Origin: a virus
Length of the DNA stretch: 21,369 nt
Virus record (IMG/VR): IMGVR_UViG_3300028557_000220
Coordinates: 1-21,369 of that record
Direction: 5' to 3' (one strand)
Numbering within the stretch: position 1 is the first letter of the stretch; every line of letters begins with the position of its first letter. The position numbers were made by a program, and so were the translations under genes. Positions 7,486 to 15,307 of this stretch are shown here, one piece after another. The notes under the pieces were generated by a model. It searched no databases and was not told where the DNA came from. It worked only from the letters and a program-made list of their open reading frames with translations.

Positions 7486-8328
7486 ATGACCACGCTTGGT
7501 ATGGAGCGCGTGCTAGCGGGCTCGGTCAACCCGGTTCTCTCGGTCACGCTCGCTGACCAGTACGGCGACGCAGCCGACGCAGCCGGAGCCGTTACGTGCT
7601 CACTGAGCCGTGCTGACGGCTCGAGCATCGCCACGGGCCGGGCGACCGCCAACCCGGCCGGTACGGGCACGTACACGGTTGCACTGACCACGGCCGAGGC
7701 GCTGACCCTTGACGTGATCCGCGCCGTGTGGCTTGACGGCGCAACGGCTCGAGCGACCACGTACCACCGCGTTGTGGGCGGCTTCATGTTCACCACGGCC
7801 GAACTGACCGCGCTAGGCGGGCTCAACGGCTACAGCACGGTCGAACTGCGCACGGCACGCGACCAAATAACGGACCTGTTCGAGCTTCACACGGGCGCGG
7901 CATGGTGCCCGACGTATGACCTTGAGGAATTCACGGGCAACGGCACGCCGTATCACACGGGCGATTACCGGCCGCTGCGTTCGGTTCGGTCATGCACCAT
8001 TGACGGCGACGCCGAGCCGCTTACCGATTTCGAGCTAGACCGCGCATCGGGCATCGTCTACGCCGGGACCGCGTTCTACGGCGTTTGCACGCTCGGGCTC
8101 GACCACGGTTTCGACGCGCCGACCGCTGACCTACGCGACGCCGCGCTACTGGCGGCGAAAGATCGGCTCTTGCGCCGGCGCTCGGCTCTGAGCGACCGTG
8201 CCCGTTCGGTCACCGATGACATGGGTACGCGCACGTTCGCCTACGCCGGCGCTGGTCACCCGACCGGCATTGATGAGGTTGACGCCGTGCTCGCTGCGCA
8301 TGACTACCGCGTGCCCGGTATCGGCTAA
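7486..8328 (+). CDS. Head-to-tail adaptor, with N-terminal Ig-like extension
   Basis: A 280-residue protein behind GAGAGG (7475-7480). Residues 1 to about 95 form a beta-rich, Ig-like piece (NPVLSVTLADQYGDAADAAG, GTYTVALTTAEALTLDVIR). From about residue 100 the sequence becomes adaptor-like: FTTAELTALGGLNGYSTVELRTARDQI, later LRDAALLAAKDRLLRRRSALSDRA and a C-terminal DEVDAVLAAHDYRVPGIG. The helical ending and its place between capsid and tail terminator match connector proteins that sit under the portal ring. Adaptors are usually shorter, so the N-terminal domain is an addition; it resembles the first part of the protein at 15782-16744 in style. It overlaps the next gene by one base (TAATG). 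Confidence 0.65.
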   Translation: MTTLGMERVLAGSVNPVLSVTLADQYGDAADAAGAVTCSLSRADGSSIATGRATANPAGTGTYTVALTTAEALTLDVIRAVWLDGATARATTYHRVVGGFMFTTAELTALGGLNGYSTVELRTARDQITDLFELHTGAAWCPTYDLEEFTGNGTPYHTGDYRPLRSVRSCTIDGDAEPLTDFELDRASGIVYAGTAFYGVCTLGLDHGFDAPTADLRDAALLAAKDRLLRRRSALSDRARSVTDDMGTRTFAYAGAGHPTGIDEVDAVLAAHDYRVPGIG

Positions 8329-8810
8329 TGGCGGGCAATCCGGTTGCCACGGTAAAGGCGAATCTTGCTGACGCTTTGCGGCCGCTCATGCCGCTCCAGA
8401 CCGGCGCAGCCGACCCTGTGCCCGTGTTCTACACGTACCCCGGCGATGACAACGCCGGGCGCGAGCTTGTGTGGCTACACGGCGCAGACACGGAATACGA
8501 AGTGCATTCACTGCGCGCTGGTCGCCGGCGTCGGTTGCTGACCGTTCGCTTTGACGTGGTGGCGCAAGTGCTGCTAGAGGGCGGCACGCTCGAGGCCGGG
8601 ACCGATGCGCCGCAGCAAGTGGCCGACGCCCGAGCCGACGAGCTTGCCGGCGTGGTGGACACGTTCATAGCCGACGAGGAACACGCAGCAACGCCGGCGC
8701 TCGTTGACGTGGCGTGGGTCGAAAGCTCCCGGTTCGAGTACGGCGTTCACGACCACGGCGCATGGTCCCGCGTGATTCTGCGCGTGGCATTCCGTACACG
8801 CATTCTCTAG
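8328..8810 (+). CDS. Tail terminator (putative)
   Basis: A 160-residue protein starting in the TAATG overlap with the adaptor gene. The layout is that of tail terminator/completion proteins: an N-terminal helix (VATVKANLADALRPL), then PVFYTYPGDD with ELVWL, a beta-strand with RRRRLLTVRFDVVAQV, a central helix (ADARADELAGVVDTFIADEE) and a final pair of strands (VAWVESSRFEYGV ... WSRVILRVAFRTRIL). These proteins cap the tail tube when it reaches full length and join it to the head. Position just before the tail tube gene agrees. A head-tail stopper is the main alternative. Confidence 0.65.
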   Translation: MAGNPVATVKANLADALRPLMPLQTGAADPVPVFYTYPGDDNAGRELVWLHGADTEYEVHSLRAGRRRRLLTVRFDVVAQVLLEGGTLEAGTDAPQQVADARADELAGVVDTFIADEEHAATPALVDVAWVESSRFEYGVHDHGAWSRVILRVAFRTRIL

Positions 8811-8822
8811 GAAAGGCTGACC

Positions 8823-9113
8823 ATGCAGGTTCGCTATATCGGCCCGTTTGATGCCGTAGAAATCGACGGCGTGCCCGGCAACGTCAAGCGTGGCGACACG
8901 TTCGACGTGCCCGCCGAGGTCGCCGGCCGAGCCGCTGACCCGCGGCTCATGGTCGCCCACGCAGAGCACGCCGCGGCCGTCGCCGCTATCGACCACGTGA
9001 ACGCGGCCCGGCTGCGTGACGAGATTCTGACGCTTGACGCCGGTTCCGGCTTGCTCGCCCAATCCGCAAATTTCGAGGCCGTCAAGGCCGCAAAGAAAGG
9101 TGACCCGTCGTGA
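8823..9113 (+). CDS. Small conserved tail-module protein (unknown)
   Basis: A 96-residue protein with a good ribosome-binding site (GGAAAGG, 8810-8816) before ATG 8823. The first 40 residues form a small beta unit (MQVRYIGPFDAVEIDGV, VKRGDTFDVP) of a type often seen in short phage proteins near the connector. The rest is helical and Ala-rich and ends with NFEAVKAAKKGDPS. The stop overlaps the tail tube GTG start (GTGA at 9110-9113). A structural or assembly role is inferred from position; I recognise no enzyme motif. Confidence 0.6.
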   Translation: MQVRYIGPFDAVEIDGVPGNVKRGDTFDVPAEVAGRAADPRLMVAHAEHAAAVAAIDHVNAARLRDEILTLDAGSGLLAQSANFEAVKAAKKGDPS

Positions 9114-10090
9114 CAACGATGAACACGCAGCTTGGCGTGGTGGACGAATCCACCTACGGCACGCCGGTAACCGTTACCCGGTTCTTTGAGTTCAACGGCG
9201 AGAGCGTGAAGCTCGAGCAGGGCCGCGTGGAAAGCGCCGGCTTGCGCTCCGGTACGCGCACGATGCGCGCCGACCGTTTCGAGCCGTACCGCATCGGCGC
9301 GGCTGGTGACGTGGTGATGGACGTGCCGACAAAGGGCTTTGGTTTCTTCTTGAAGCACATGCTTGGCACGGTCGCCACGGGCACCGTGGTTGACGGCAAC
9401 TACACGCACACGGGCACTGAGGGGTCGCTACTGGGCGACGTGTTCACCATGCAGATCAACCGGCCGTTTAACCCGGCCGGCACAAACCAGGCTTTCACCT
9501 ATCACGGTTGCAAGATCACCGGATGGGAGCTTGCCGCGGACACTGACGGTGTGCTCGTGGCGACGCTCTCGGTTGACGCTGAGGACGCGGACACGTCAAC
9601 GCCGCTCGCGACCGCGAGCTACCCGACCGATTACCGCGTGTTCTCGTTCACTGGCGCATCGCTGACCATCGGCGGCGCGGCCGTAGAGGTCAAGAATTTC
9701 AGCGTGTCATGCGATAACGCGCTGAACGTAGAGCGCCGCTATCTGCGCTCTACGTCGCTCAAGAAAGAGCCCGTGGAAGATGGCATGAGAACCTACGAAT
9801 GGTCATGCACCGCGGATTTCTCGGCGCTCACACAGTACGACCGTTTCCGTGATGCGGCTCGGGCTACGAACCTTGCGGCCATCGTGGCGACGTTCGAAGG
9901 CCCGGTAGCGCACGCCGGGACCACGCTCCCCCGGCTGACCGTCACCATTCCCGCGGCGCGGTTCGATGCCGTGGATTTCAACATCAGTGGGCCCGAGGCG
10001 CTCATGCAGGAAATGAGCGGCATCGCCACGTTCGACGGCACCAACAGCCCGGTAACGCTCGCATACCGGACCACTGACGCGCTCCCCTGA
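9110..10090 (+). CDS. Major tail tube protein
   Basis: A 326-residue protein that polymerises into the tail tube. It begins TQLGVVDESTYGTPVTVTRF and has FEFNGESVKL, TKGFGFFLKHMLG, ITGWELAAD and late AVDFNISGPEALMQ; this organisation matches phage tail tube family 2 proteins, which open with 'E-TYGTPVTVTRFFE' and build a beta-sandwich. The GTG at 9110 overlaps the previous stop and lies 9 nt after AAGAAAGG (9093-9100); an in-frame ATG at 9119 would only remove three residues. The genes beside it (tail terminator, gp10-like, chaperone, tape measure) support the call. Confidence 0.85.
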   Translation: MTTMNTQLGVVDESTYGTPVTVTRFFEFNGESVKLEQGRVESAGLRSGTRTMRADRFEPYRIGAAGDVVMDVPTKGFGFFLKHMLGTVATGTVVDGNYTHTGTEGSLLGDVFTMQINRPFNPAGTNQAFTYHGCKITGWELAADTDGVLVATLSVDAEDADTSTPLATASYPTDYRVFSFTGASLTIGGAAVEVKNFSVSCDNALNVERRYLRSTSLKKEPVEDGMRTYEWSCTADFSALTQYDRFRDAARATNLAAIVATFEGPVAHAGTTLPRLTVTIPAARFDAVDFNISGPEALMQEMSGIATFDGTNSPVTLAYRTTDALP

Positions 10091-10091
10091 C

Positions 10092-10562
10092 ATGGCACGG
10101 CTTGACGCCGGCACGGTCAAGGTTGCCGGGCTGAGCGAGCTACGCAAAGAGCTAAAGCGGCTCGATGAAGCAACCCTAATTGACGAACTCAAAGACGCCA
10201 ATTACGAGGTTGCCGAACTGGTGCGCAAAGAGGCCGTAGGGCGCGCCAGCACGAAAATGGAACAGCGCGCCGCGGATTCGCTCAAGAGCGCACGTCAAGC
10301 GGCGCGGGCGCAGCTATCCGGCGGTGGCGCAAAGGTTCCGTATTTCGGCGGCGCAGAATTCGGCGCGATGCGCAACCAAACGCGGACCGGGCCGAGCGGC
10401 CGCACCTATCAGGGATACAACCAATTTCAGGAATGGCGCGGCAACGGTTCCGATGCCGGCTATTTCCTCTATCCCGCCATTCGCGACCTAAGCGAGCCCA
10501 TCGTCAATATCTATGGCGACTACCTCGAGCAGATCACGAAGAAAGCATTTCCGGACGAGTAG
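10092..10562 (+). CDS. HK97 gp10-like tail-module protein
   Basis: A 156-residue protein that starts one base after the tail tube stop. The N-terminal part is helical (VAGLSELRKELKRLDEATL, VAELVRKEAVGRASTKMEQRA). The second half holds the typical VPYFGGAEFG, NQFQEWRGNGSDAGYFLYPAIRD and a final helix ending TKKAFPDE. This is the pattern of a widespread actinophage protein related to HK97 gp10 and other neck/tail-completion proteins. In lambdoid phages such proteins are coded before the tail tube; here it lies after it. No ribosome-binding site is clear, so coupling to the upstream gene is likely. Confidence 0.65.
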   Translation: MARLDAGTVKVAGLSELRKELKRLDEATLIDELKDANYEVAELVRKEAVGRASTKMEQRAADSLKSARQAARAQLSGGGAKVPYFGGAEFGAMRNQTRTGPSGRTYQGYNQFQEWRGNGSDAGYFLYPAIRDLSEPIVNIYGDYLEQITKKAFPDE

Positions 10563-10574
10563 GGAGCTAGGGAC

Positions 10575-10892
10575 ATGGCAAGTAGGGGACGAGAGCGCAG
10601 CGGCGTAACGCCGGCCGATCTGCCGGTAGCGGTCATCCGCGTGGCCGGGCAAGAGGTCACCATTGACCAACGAACGATGACGATGCGCGAACGGCAAGCG
10701 ATGCGGGCCGCTCTGGCGACCGTGGCCGAGCCCGACGACCTAGATGCGCTCTGCGCGACCATTTGGGTAGTCATGCGCCGCGATGACCCGTCGCTCACAT
10801 TCGAGAGCGTTTGTGATTCCATCACGCTTGCGGACCTTGCCGACGCCACGACCGTAGAGCCCGGCGACCGCGACCAATCCGACCCAAACTGA
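10575..10892 (+). CDS. Tail assembly chaperone, short (G-like) product
   Basis: A 105-residue protein, by position and size the equivalent of lambda gpG. It starts at ATG 10575 after AGGGAG (10561-10566) and TAGGGAC. It has an early beta segment (PVAVIRVAGQEVTIDQRTMT), a helical centre (MRERQAMRAALATVA, LDALCATIWVVMRRDDP), and an acidic end (EPGDRDQSDPN). These chaperones coat the tape measure and bring tail tube subunits. The last two sense codons (CCA AAC) are part of the slippery heptamer, and the TGA at 10890 follows at once, so a fraction of ribosomes should slip to make the longer product. Confidence 0.8.
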   Translation: MASRGRERSGVTPADLPVAVIRVAGQEVTIDQRTMTMRERQAMRAALATVAEPDDLDALCATIWVVMRRDDPSLTFESVCDSITLADLADATTVEPGDRDQSDPN

Positions 10893-10924
10893 TTCGGCGG
10901 GCACTGCTCAAACAGTGGCCCGCC
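10883..10924 (+). promoter_or_regulatory. Programmed -1 frameshift signal
   Basis: CCCAAAC at 10883-10889 fits the X-XXY-YYZ slippery rule in the correct phase (C CCA AAC in the chaperone frame). The zero-frame stop TGA is at 10890-10892. After a 6-nt spacer, 10896-10906 pairs with 10913-10924 to give an 11-bp stem with one bulged G and a CTCAAA loop. Slippery site, spacer length and hairpin all fit known -1 frameshift signals, and the -1 frame stays open to 11065. Slippage itself is inferred. Confidence 0.85.
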
Positions 10925-11065
10925 ATCACCCGGTTCTACGGGCTTTTCCCGTGGGATATCGACCGGCTCACGGTTGACGAGCTAGCCGAATACACGCGGC
11001 AAATGGCCGAGTACCAACGTGAAATGAAGCGGCAAGAATCACGCGCCAAGCGCTGGAGAGGCTAG
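10889..11065 (+). CDS. Tail assembly chaperone, frameshift (GT-like) extension
   Basis: A -1 frame extension with no useful start of its own, read after slippage at CCCAAAC. It adds about 58 residues to the 105 of the short form, giving a product of about 163 residues that spans 10575-11065. The extension has a helix (LIRRALLKQWPAITRFYG), then LFPWDIDRLTVDELAEYTRQM and a basic C-terminal helix ending RAKRWRG. 'Short helix, FYG-FPWDID-LT-DEL' is typical of the second chaperone frame in actinophages and matches the T part of lambda gpGT, which contacts tail tube subunits. It ends 5 nt before the tape measure gene. Confidence 0.82.
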   Translation: MIRRALLKQWPAITRFYGLFPWDIDRLTVDELAEYTRQMAEYQREMKRQESRAKRWRG

Positions 11066-11070
11066 GGACG

Positions 11071-12846
11071 ATGGCCGGCGTTCGTAAGCTCTCTATCGAA
11101 ATCTTGGGCGACGCTAAGGGCGTTTCTAAAGCGTTTGGCGACGCCGAAAGGGACGCTGACGGTTTCGGCGCAAAGATGGGCAGCGTTGGCAAAGCGGCCG
11201 GCGTTGCGTTTCTCGGCATCGGCGCGGCCGCGGTCGGCGCGGGCGTGGTGCTCTCCGATTGGGCTAGCGATGCCGCGGCAGATTCGGCCGAGCAATCGCT
11301 CATGGAAAAGCAATTGAAGCTCGCCGGCGGCACGCAGGCCGTTATAGACGGCTTCAACGCGCAGATTGACGCCGGCATGAAACTCAAGGGCTTTACCGAT
11401 ACGGAACTGCGCTCGAGCTACGCGCAAGCGTTCTCACAGTCAAAGGACATGGCGACGGCGAACGCTGACGTTGCGCTCGCTATGGACATTGCGCGCAAGG
11501 CCGGCGTTCCTCTCGAGAGGGCCCTAGACGCCGTGACGAAAGCGCACAACGGGCAGACCACGGCGCTCGGCAAGATGCTCCCCGAGTACGGCGGGCTCAT
11601 CAAAGAGGCCGGCTCGAGCGCCGAGGCGCTTGACCTCGTGCGCAACGCGACCGCGGGAATGTCCGACGAGTTTGCCAACACGACGCAAGGCCGTATGGAG
11701 CGCGCAAAGAATCAGTTTGGGGAGCTTAAGGAAACGGTCGGCGCGGCGTTCATCCCCGTGATGGAATCGCTGATTCCGGTTATCACGAACGTAATGACAT
11801 GGATTGGCGAAAAGCTCCCCGGCGCTATGGCCGCGGTCAAGGCGTGGGTTGATACGAATTGGCCCGCCATTCGCGATGCCATCATGGTTGCCGTTGACGC
11901 CGTGCGCGAGGGCATCGCCGGTTTCGTCACGTTCGTTCAAGAAAAGTGGGCGGCGTGGGGCGATGAAATCATGGCCGTGGTTGACCGCGTGTGGTCCGCC
12001 ATTCAGGCCACGGTAGAGAACGTCATCAACGCCGTTCGTGGCATCATTGAGACTGTCGTCAACCTCATTCACGGCGATTGGTCGGGCGCGTGGGACGGCA
12101 TCAAGGCGACGCTTTCGGCCGTTTGGGAGCAGATCAAGAACGTGGTTTCTCTCGCGCTTGACGGGCTAAAGGCGCTCATCAAGGGCGCGTGGGACGGCAT
12201 CAAGTCTGTTGCGTCATCCGTATGGGACGGCATCAAGTCAACCATTTCGGGCGCGTGGGACGGCATCAAGTCGGCCGTCAGCGGCGCAGTAGACGCCGTG
12301 GTGGAATACGTCAAGGGCATTCCCGGCAAGCTCATCCGGCTTGTCTCGTCGTTCGCCACGGCCGGCGGCAACATTGCTAGCGCCATCGTCGGCGGTATCA
12401 CTGACGGCTTCACGTCGCTACTGAGCAAGGCGACCGACGCCGCTAAGGGTTTCGCCAACGCCATCATTCGGTTTATCAACGAAAAGGTCATCGGCAAGAT
12501 AAACGATTTGCTCGAATTCGAGATTTCGTTTTTTGGCAAGACTGTCAGAATTGACCCGCCAGACTTGCCGAGCATCCCGACGTTTCACACGGGCGGCGTG
12601 GTCGGCGGTATGTCGTTCGGCGGCATGGCTCCCGATGACGTTGCCGCGGTGCTGCGCAAGGGTGAAACCGTGCTGACGCCGGCGCAGCTTGCCGCGGTCG
12701 GCGCGGGTGGCTCTGGCGGCTCGAGCCGTACCTACGCGATCACGGTCAACGTCCCGCCGACCGCGAACCTTGCCGACGTGGGCCGGCAGACCGTGCTAGC
12801 CGTGCAGGAATTCGAGCGCAGCAACGGCGCGGGCTGGCGCAACTAA
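11071..12846 (+). CDS. Tail tape measure protein
   Basis: A 591-residue protein that sets tail length and is ejected with the DNA. It begins with a short charged part, then a hydrophobic segment (about 42-61, AAGVAFLGIGAAAVGAGVVL). A helical N-terminal domain follows (TTALGKMLPEYGGLIKEAGS). Residues about 340-405 hold six 11-residue repeats around [GS]xWDGIKS. The C terminus has FHTGGVVGG and LRKGETVLTPAQ, a common tape-measure ending. The start follows GGAGAGG (11055-11061) by 9 nt. At the general rule of about 0.15 nm per residue, 591 residues suggest a tail near 90 nm; this is an estimate. No peptidase domain is recognised. Confidence 0.92.
   Translation: MAGVRKLSIEILGDAKGVSKAFGDAERDADGFGAKMGSVGKAAGVAFLGIGAAAVGAGVVLSDWASDAAADSAEQSLMEKQLKLAGGTQAVIDGFNAQIDAGMKLKGFTDTELRSSYAQAFSQSKDMATANADVALAMDIARKAGVPLERALDAVTKAHNGQTTALGKMLPEYGGLIKEAGSSAEALDLVRNATAGMSDEFANTTQGRMERAKNQFGELKETVGAAFIPVMESLIPVITNVMTWIGEKLPGAMAAVKAWVDTNWPAIRDAIMVAVDAVREGIAGFVTFVQEKWAAWGDEIMAVVDRVWSAIQATVENVINAVRGIIETVVNLIHGDWSGAWDGIKATLSAVWEQIKNVVSLALDGLKALIKGAWDGIKSVASSVWDGIKSTISGAWDGIKSAVSGAVDAVVEYVKGIPGKLIRLVSSFATAGGNIASAIVGGITDGFTSLLSKATDAAKGFANAIIRFINEKVIGKINDLLEFEISFFGKTVRIDPPDLPSIPTFHTGGVVGGMSFGGMAPDDVAAVLRKGETVLTPAQLAAVGAGGSGGSSRTYAITVNVPPTANLADVGRQTVLAVQEFERSNGAGWRN
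12088..12285 (+). repeat. Six 33-bp repeats in the tape measure gene
   Basis: The core TGGGACGGCATCAAG is exact at 12091, 12190, 12223 and 12256, and recognisable copies lie in phase at 12124 (TGGGAGCAGATCAAG) and 12157 (CTTGACGGGCTAAAG). Every interval is a multiple of 33 bp. The unit encodes 11 residues (a hendecad), which gives a regular helical rod. The last three copies are nearly identical at the DNA level, so unit loss or gain by slippage or recombination could change tail length. Confidence 0.88.
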
Positions 12847-14072
12847 TGCCGTTGCCGAACGTGACCGTTACGGCGGCGTTCACTCTGTTGAATTCCGATA
12901 ACGGCATCATTCTCGATGACCCGGTTCGCGGCGTCATGGATTCGACCTACGTGCTCGGCGGCGATCTGCCGACCAATATCAGCGATTTCGTAGAGGCCGT
13001 GAACGTGCGCCGCGGTCGCTCTGGCGTGCTCGAAACCATCTCGGCGGGCACGGCAACGCTGACGCTCGAGGACCAATCGCGCACGTTCGACAGCCTGAAC
13101 ACGGCGAGCCCGTACGCGGGCAACATTGCGCCGGGCAAGCGCGTCACGGTCGCCGTTGATGGCGTCACGATCTTTGACGGCAAAGCATCAACGTGGCAGA
13201 ACGATTACCGGGCCAACGCCGGCGCATCGGTCGCGTTGGCGCTCGAGGACGCGCTAGCGGCTCTCGGCCGGCGCACGCTCAACAGCCACACGGCTACGGC
13301 ACAGTTGCCGGGCGCGCGCATCAATGCCGTTCTAGACCGTGCCGAGATTGCGTTTGGCGCGAACCGGGCCATCGACCCCGGCGCAAGCTCGCTACAGGCC
13401 GACGCCGTGAACGCTGACGCCAACGCGCTCGGCTATCTGCAATTGGTCGCCGGTAGTGATAACGGCCGATTGTTCGCCGCGCGTGATGGCGTGCTGACGT
13501 TTAAGGACCGGGCAAGCGTTGCCAGTACGGCCGCGGTGGTCACGTTCACCGATGACGGCTCGGGCGTCGATTTCGAGAGCGTGCGCCGTTCCGATGCTGC
13601 GCGGTCGCTCTACAACCGGGTAACCGTGCAGCGCGCCGGCGGCGTGGCGCAAACCGTCAGCGCCGCCGCAAGCATCGACACGTTCGACGTGCGCACGCTC
13701 TCGGTTTCGGGCGTTCTGCTCTCGAGCGACGGCGACGCGCTCGCGATGGCTAACTATCTGCTCGGGCTGTTCTCGGCTCCCGAACAGCGAATAGAGGCCG
13801 TCACGGTCAACGTGACCACGTTGCCCACGGCCGAACTACGAACGGCCGTGGTCGGTTTGGATATGGCGCAAATTGTCCGGTTCGTTTGGACGCCGCTCGG
13901 CATGGGCGCACCGATTGACCGCTACTGCATCGTTGAGAGCATCGAACACGCCATCGGCCCGTTTGGGCACGCGATGACGGTTGGGCTCTCTGAGGTCACA
14001 TCACGAACGCCGTTCACTCTCGATGACGCCGTGCTCGGCGTGCTCGATGGTCCCGGCGTGCTCATCTACTGA
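12846..14072 (+). CDS. Minor tail protein (putative distal tail or hub)
   Basis: A 408-residue protein starting in the TAATG overlap with the tape measure gene. The N-terminal part (LLNSDNGIILDDPVRGVMDS, TYVLGGDLPTNISD, AVNVRRGRSGVLETISAGTA, TLTLEDQSRTFD) is a pattern seen in actinophage minor tail proteins. The C terminus repeats the theme (FTLDDAVLGVLDGPGVLIY). The centre is a mixed Ala-rich region with LDRAEIAFGANRAIDPGA, and later PIDRYCIVESIEHAIGPFGH. The gene directly after the tape measure usually codes the distal tail or baseplate hub protein at the tail tip, which is the best inference. No hydrolase motif is seen. Confidence 0.7.
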   Translation: MPLPNVTVTAAFTLLNSDNGIILDDPVRGVMDSTYVLGGDLPTNISDFVEAVNVRRGRSGVLETISAGTATLTLEDQSRTFDSLNTASPYAGNIAPGKRVTVAVDGVTIFDGKASTWQNDYRANAGASVALALEDALAALGRRTLNSHTATAQLPGARINAVLDRAEIAFGANRAIDPGASSLQADAVNADANALGYLQLVAGSDNGRLFAARDGVLTFKDRASVASTAAVVTFTDDGSGVDFESVRRSDAARSLYNRVTVQRAGGVAQTVSAAASIDTFDVRTLSVSGVLLSSDGDALAMANYLLGLFSAPEQRIEAVTVNVTTLPTAELRTAVVGLDMAQIVRFVWTPLGMGAPIDRYCIVESIEHAIGPFGHAMTVGLSEVTSRTPFTLDDAVLGVLDGPGVLIY

Positions 14073-14084
14073 GGACGGTTCAAC

Positions 14085-14558
14085 ATGCCCGATAAAACCT
14101 ACGTAGCCGGCGACCGCATTTACGCAGCCGACGCGAACCTCTACCTCACGCATACCGGCGGCGCGTGGAACAGCTACACGCCGGCATTCGTCGGGCTGAC
14201 GGTCGGCAACGGCGCGCTCACGGGCAAGTGGTACCGGTCGGGACGGCTCATCACGTTCAAGGTTCGGCTTGCGTTCGGCACGTCTACGACGATTACCGCC
14301 GCGGTTAGCGCGTCGCTCCCGACCGCGTACGCGGACGGAACCGAGGTGGAGTCATTCAGCGGGCTCATGTTCGACTCAAGCGTAAACCTTCGCTTTCAGG
14401 CGATGACTTTTGCTCTGACGACAACGACGTTCGGAATTCGGGCGCTTGCCCTATCCGGCGGTCACCTTGCCCAAGTAGACCTATCGGCAACAGTCCCGTT
14501 CACATGGGCCACGGGTGACGCGCTCACGGTTTCGGGCACCTATGAGGCCGCGAGCTAG
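14085..14558 (+). CDS. Minor tail / tail fibre protein (putative)
   Basis: A 157-residue protein with GAGGACGG (14071-14078) before ATG 14085. It starts YVAGDRIYAADANLYL, a common opening of small tail-tip proteins, then contains WNSYTPAFVGLTVGNGALTG, KWYRSGRLITFKVRLAFGTS and a beta-rich end (TWATGDALTVSGTYEAAS). The 'SYTP-F-GLTVGNG-LTGKW-R-GRLI-F' pattern is a widely shared beta domain in phage tail fibres and spikes. Attachment or tail-tip structure is inferred. The stop overlaps the GTG of the endolysin (TAGTG). Confidence 0.65.
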   Translation: MPDKTYVAGDRIYAADANLYLTHTGGAWNSYTPAFVGLTVGNGALTGKWYRSGRLITFKVRLAFGTSTTITAAVSASLPTAYADGTEVESFSGLMFDSSVNLRFQAMTFALTTTTFGIRALALSGGHLAQVDLSATVPFTWATGDALTVSGTYEAAS

Positions 14559-15307
14559 TGACGTTCACGCACGCTCGGGCCACGTGGCTTGCTCCCGCGC
14601 CGCCCATCACCGGCCCGGCGTTGCTGTGGCACACGGTCGATACCGTCGTCATTCACTACACGGCGGCGTACAACCTCATTGACGGCGACCCCGGCGAACA
14701 TGCCGACCGGCTCGATGACTACCTACGCGCGATGCAATCGGCCTCCGTGCGCGAGCGTGGCTATTCGGTCGTCTACAACGCCGCGATTGATTGGCTCGGC
14801 GGCTCATGGGAGCTACGCGGGCTTGATATTCAGTGCGCCGCCAATAAGGGCCACAACGGGCACACGTGGGCCGTGCTGGTGCTGGTGGACGGCAACGACG
14901 GCGCTACGGCGCACGCAGCGGCCGAGATTCGCCGGCTCATCGCCGCGGCCGAACGGCTCGCCGGGCGAAAGCTCAAGATCACCGGGCACGGGCAGTTGCC
15001 CGGCGCGGCGACCGCGTGCCCCGGCATCGGGCTACGCGCGCAGATCACGGCCGGCGTGTTCACGCCGGGCGCACAACCACAACCGGGAGACGATGACATG
15101 ACGGGCACACTCTGGCGACACCCGGCCTATTGGAATGTGTTTCTCATCGGCTCCGGCCCGGCCATCAACGTCAGCCCGGCCGTGTACCAGTCGCTCAAGG
15201 CGCGTGGCGTGCCCGAGATTGTCGAGGCGCATGACCAAATGCTCAAAACGTGCATGGCTCAAGCATCGCTGACGTTTGACGGCGGCGACATGGTGCCATC
15301 GGCATGA
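14558..15307 (+). CDS. Endolysin, N-acetylmuramoyl-L-alanine amidase
   Basis: A 249-residue peptidoglycan hydrolase of the zinc amidase type (Amidase_2/PGRP fold), which cuts the bond between muramic acid and the stem peptide. Likely zinc ligands are His33 in VVIHYTAA, His144 in ITGHGQLPG and Cys154 in ACPG; the middle has YSVVYNAAIDW and the WELRGLDIQCAANKGHNGHT region. Residues about 170-182 are a Pro/Gly/Asp linker, and the last 65 residues (LWRHPAYWNVFLIGSG, SPAVYQSLKARGVPEIVEAH) form a separate domain that may bind the cell wall. GTG 14558 overlaps the previous stop. No signal peptide is seen, so a holin should be needed. It overlaps the next gene by ATGA. Confidence 0.87.
   Translation: MTFTHARATWLAPAPPITGPALLWHTVDTVVIHYTAAYNLIDGDPGEHADRLDDYLRAMQSASVRERGYSVVYNAAIDWLGGSWELRGLDIQCAANKGHNGHTWAVLVLVDGNDGATAHAAAEIRRLIAAAERLAGRKLKITGHGQLPGAATACPGIGLRAQITAGVFTPGAQPQPGDDDMTGTLWRHPAYWNVFLIGSGPAINVSPAVYQSLKARGVPEIVEAHDQMLKTCMAQASLTFDGGDMVPSA

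Noticed and set aside
10890-11065. Second chaperone frame as an independent gene or a sequencing frameshift
   Set aside because: No usable start codon or ribosome-binding site is present, and the slippery site plus stem in exact phase explains the frame change as programmed.
12088-12285. Tandem repeats considered as a CRISPR array or iterons
   Set aside because: The units are contiguous without spacers and code in frame for the tape measure helical repeat.
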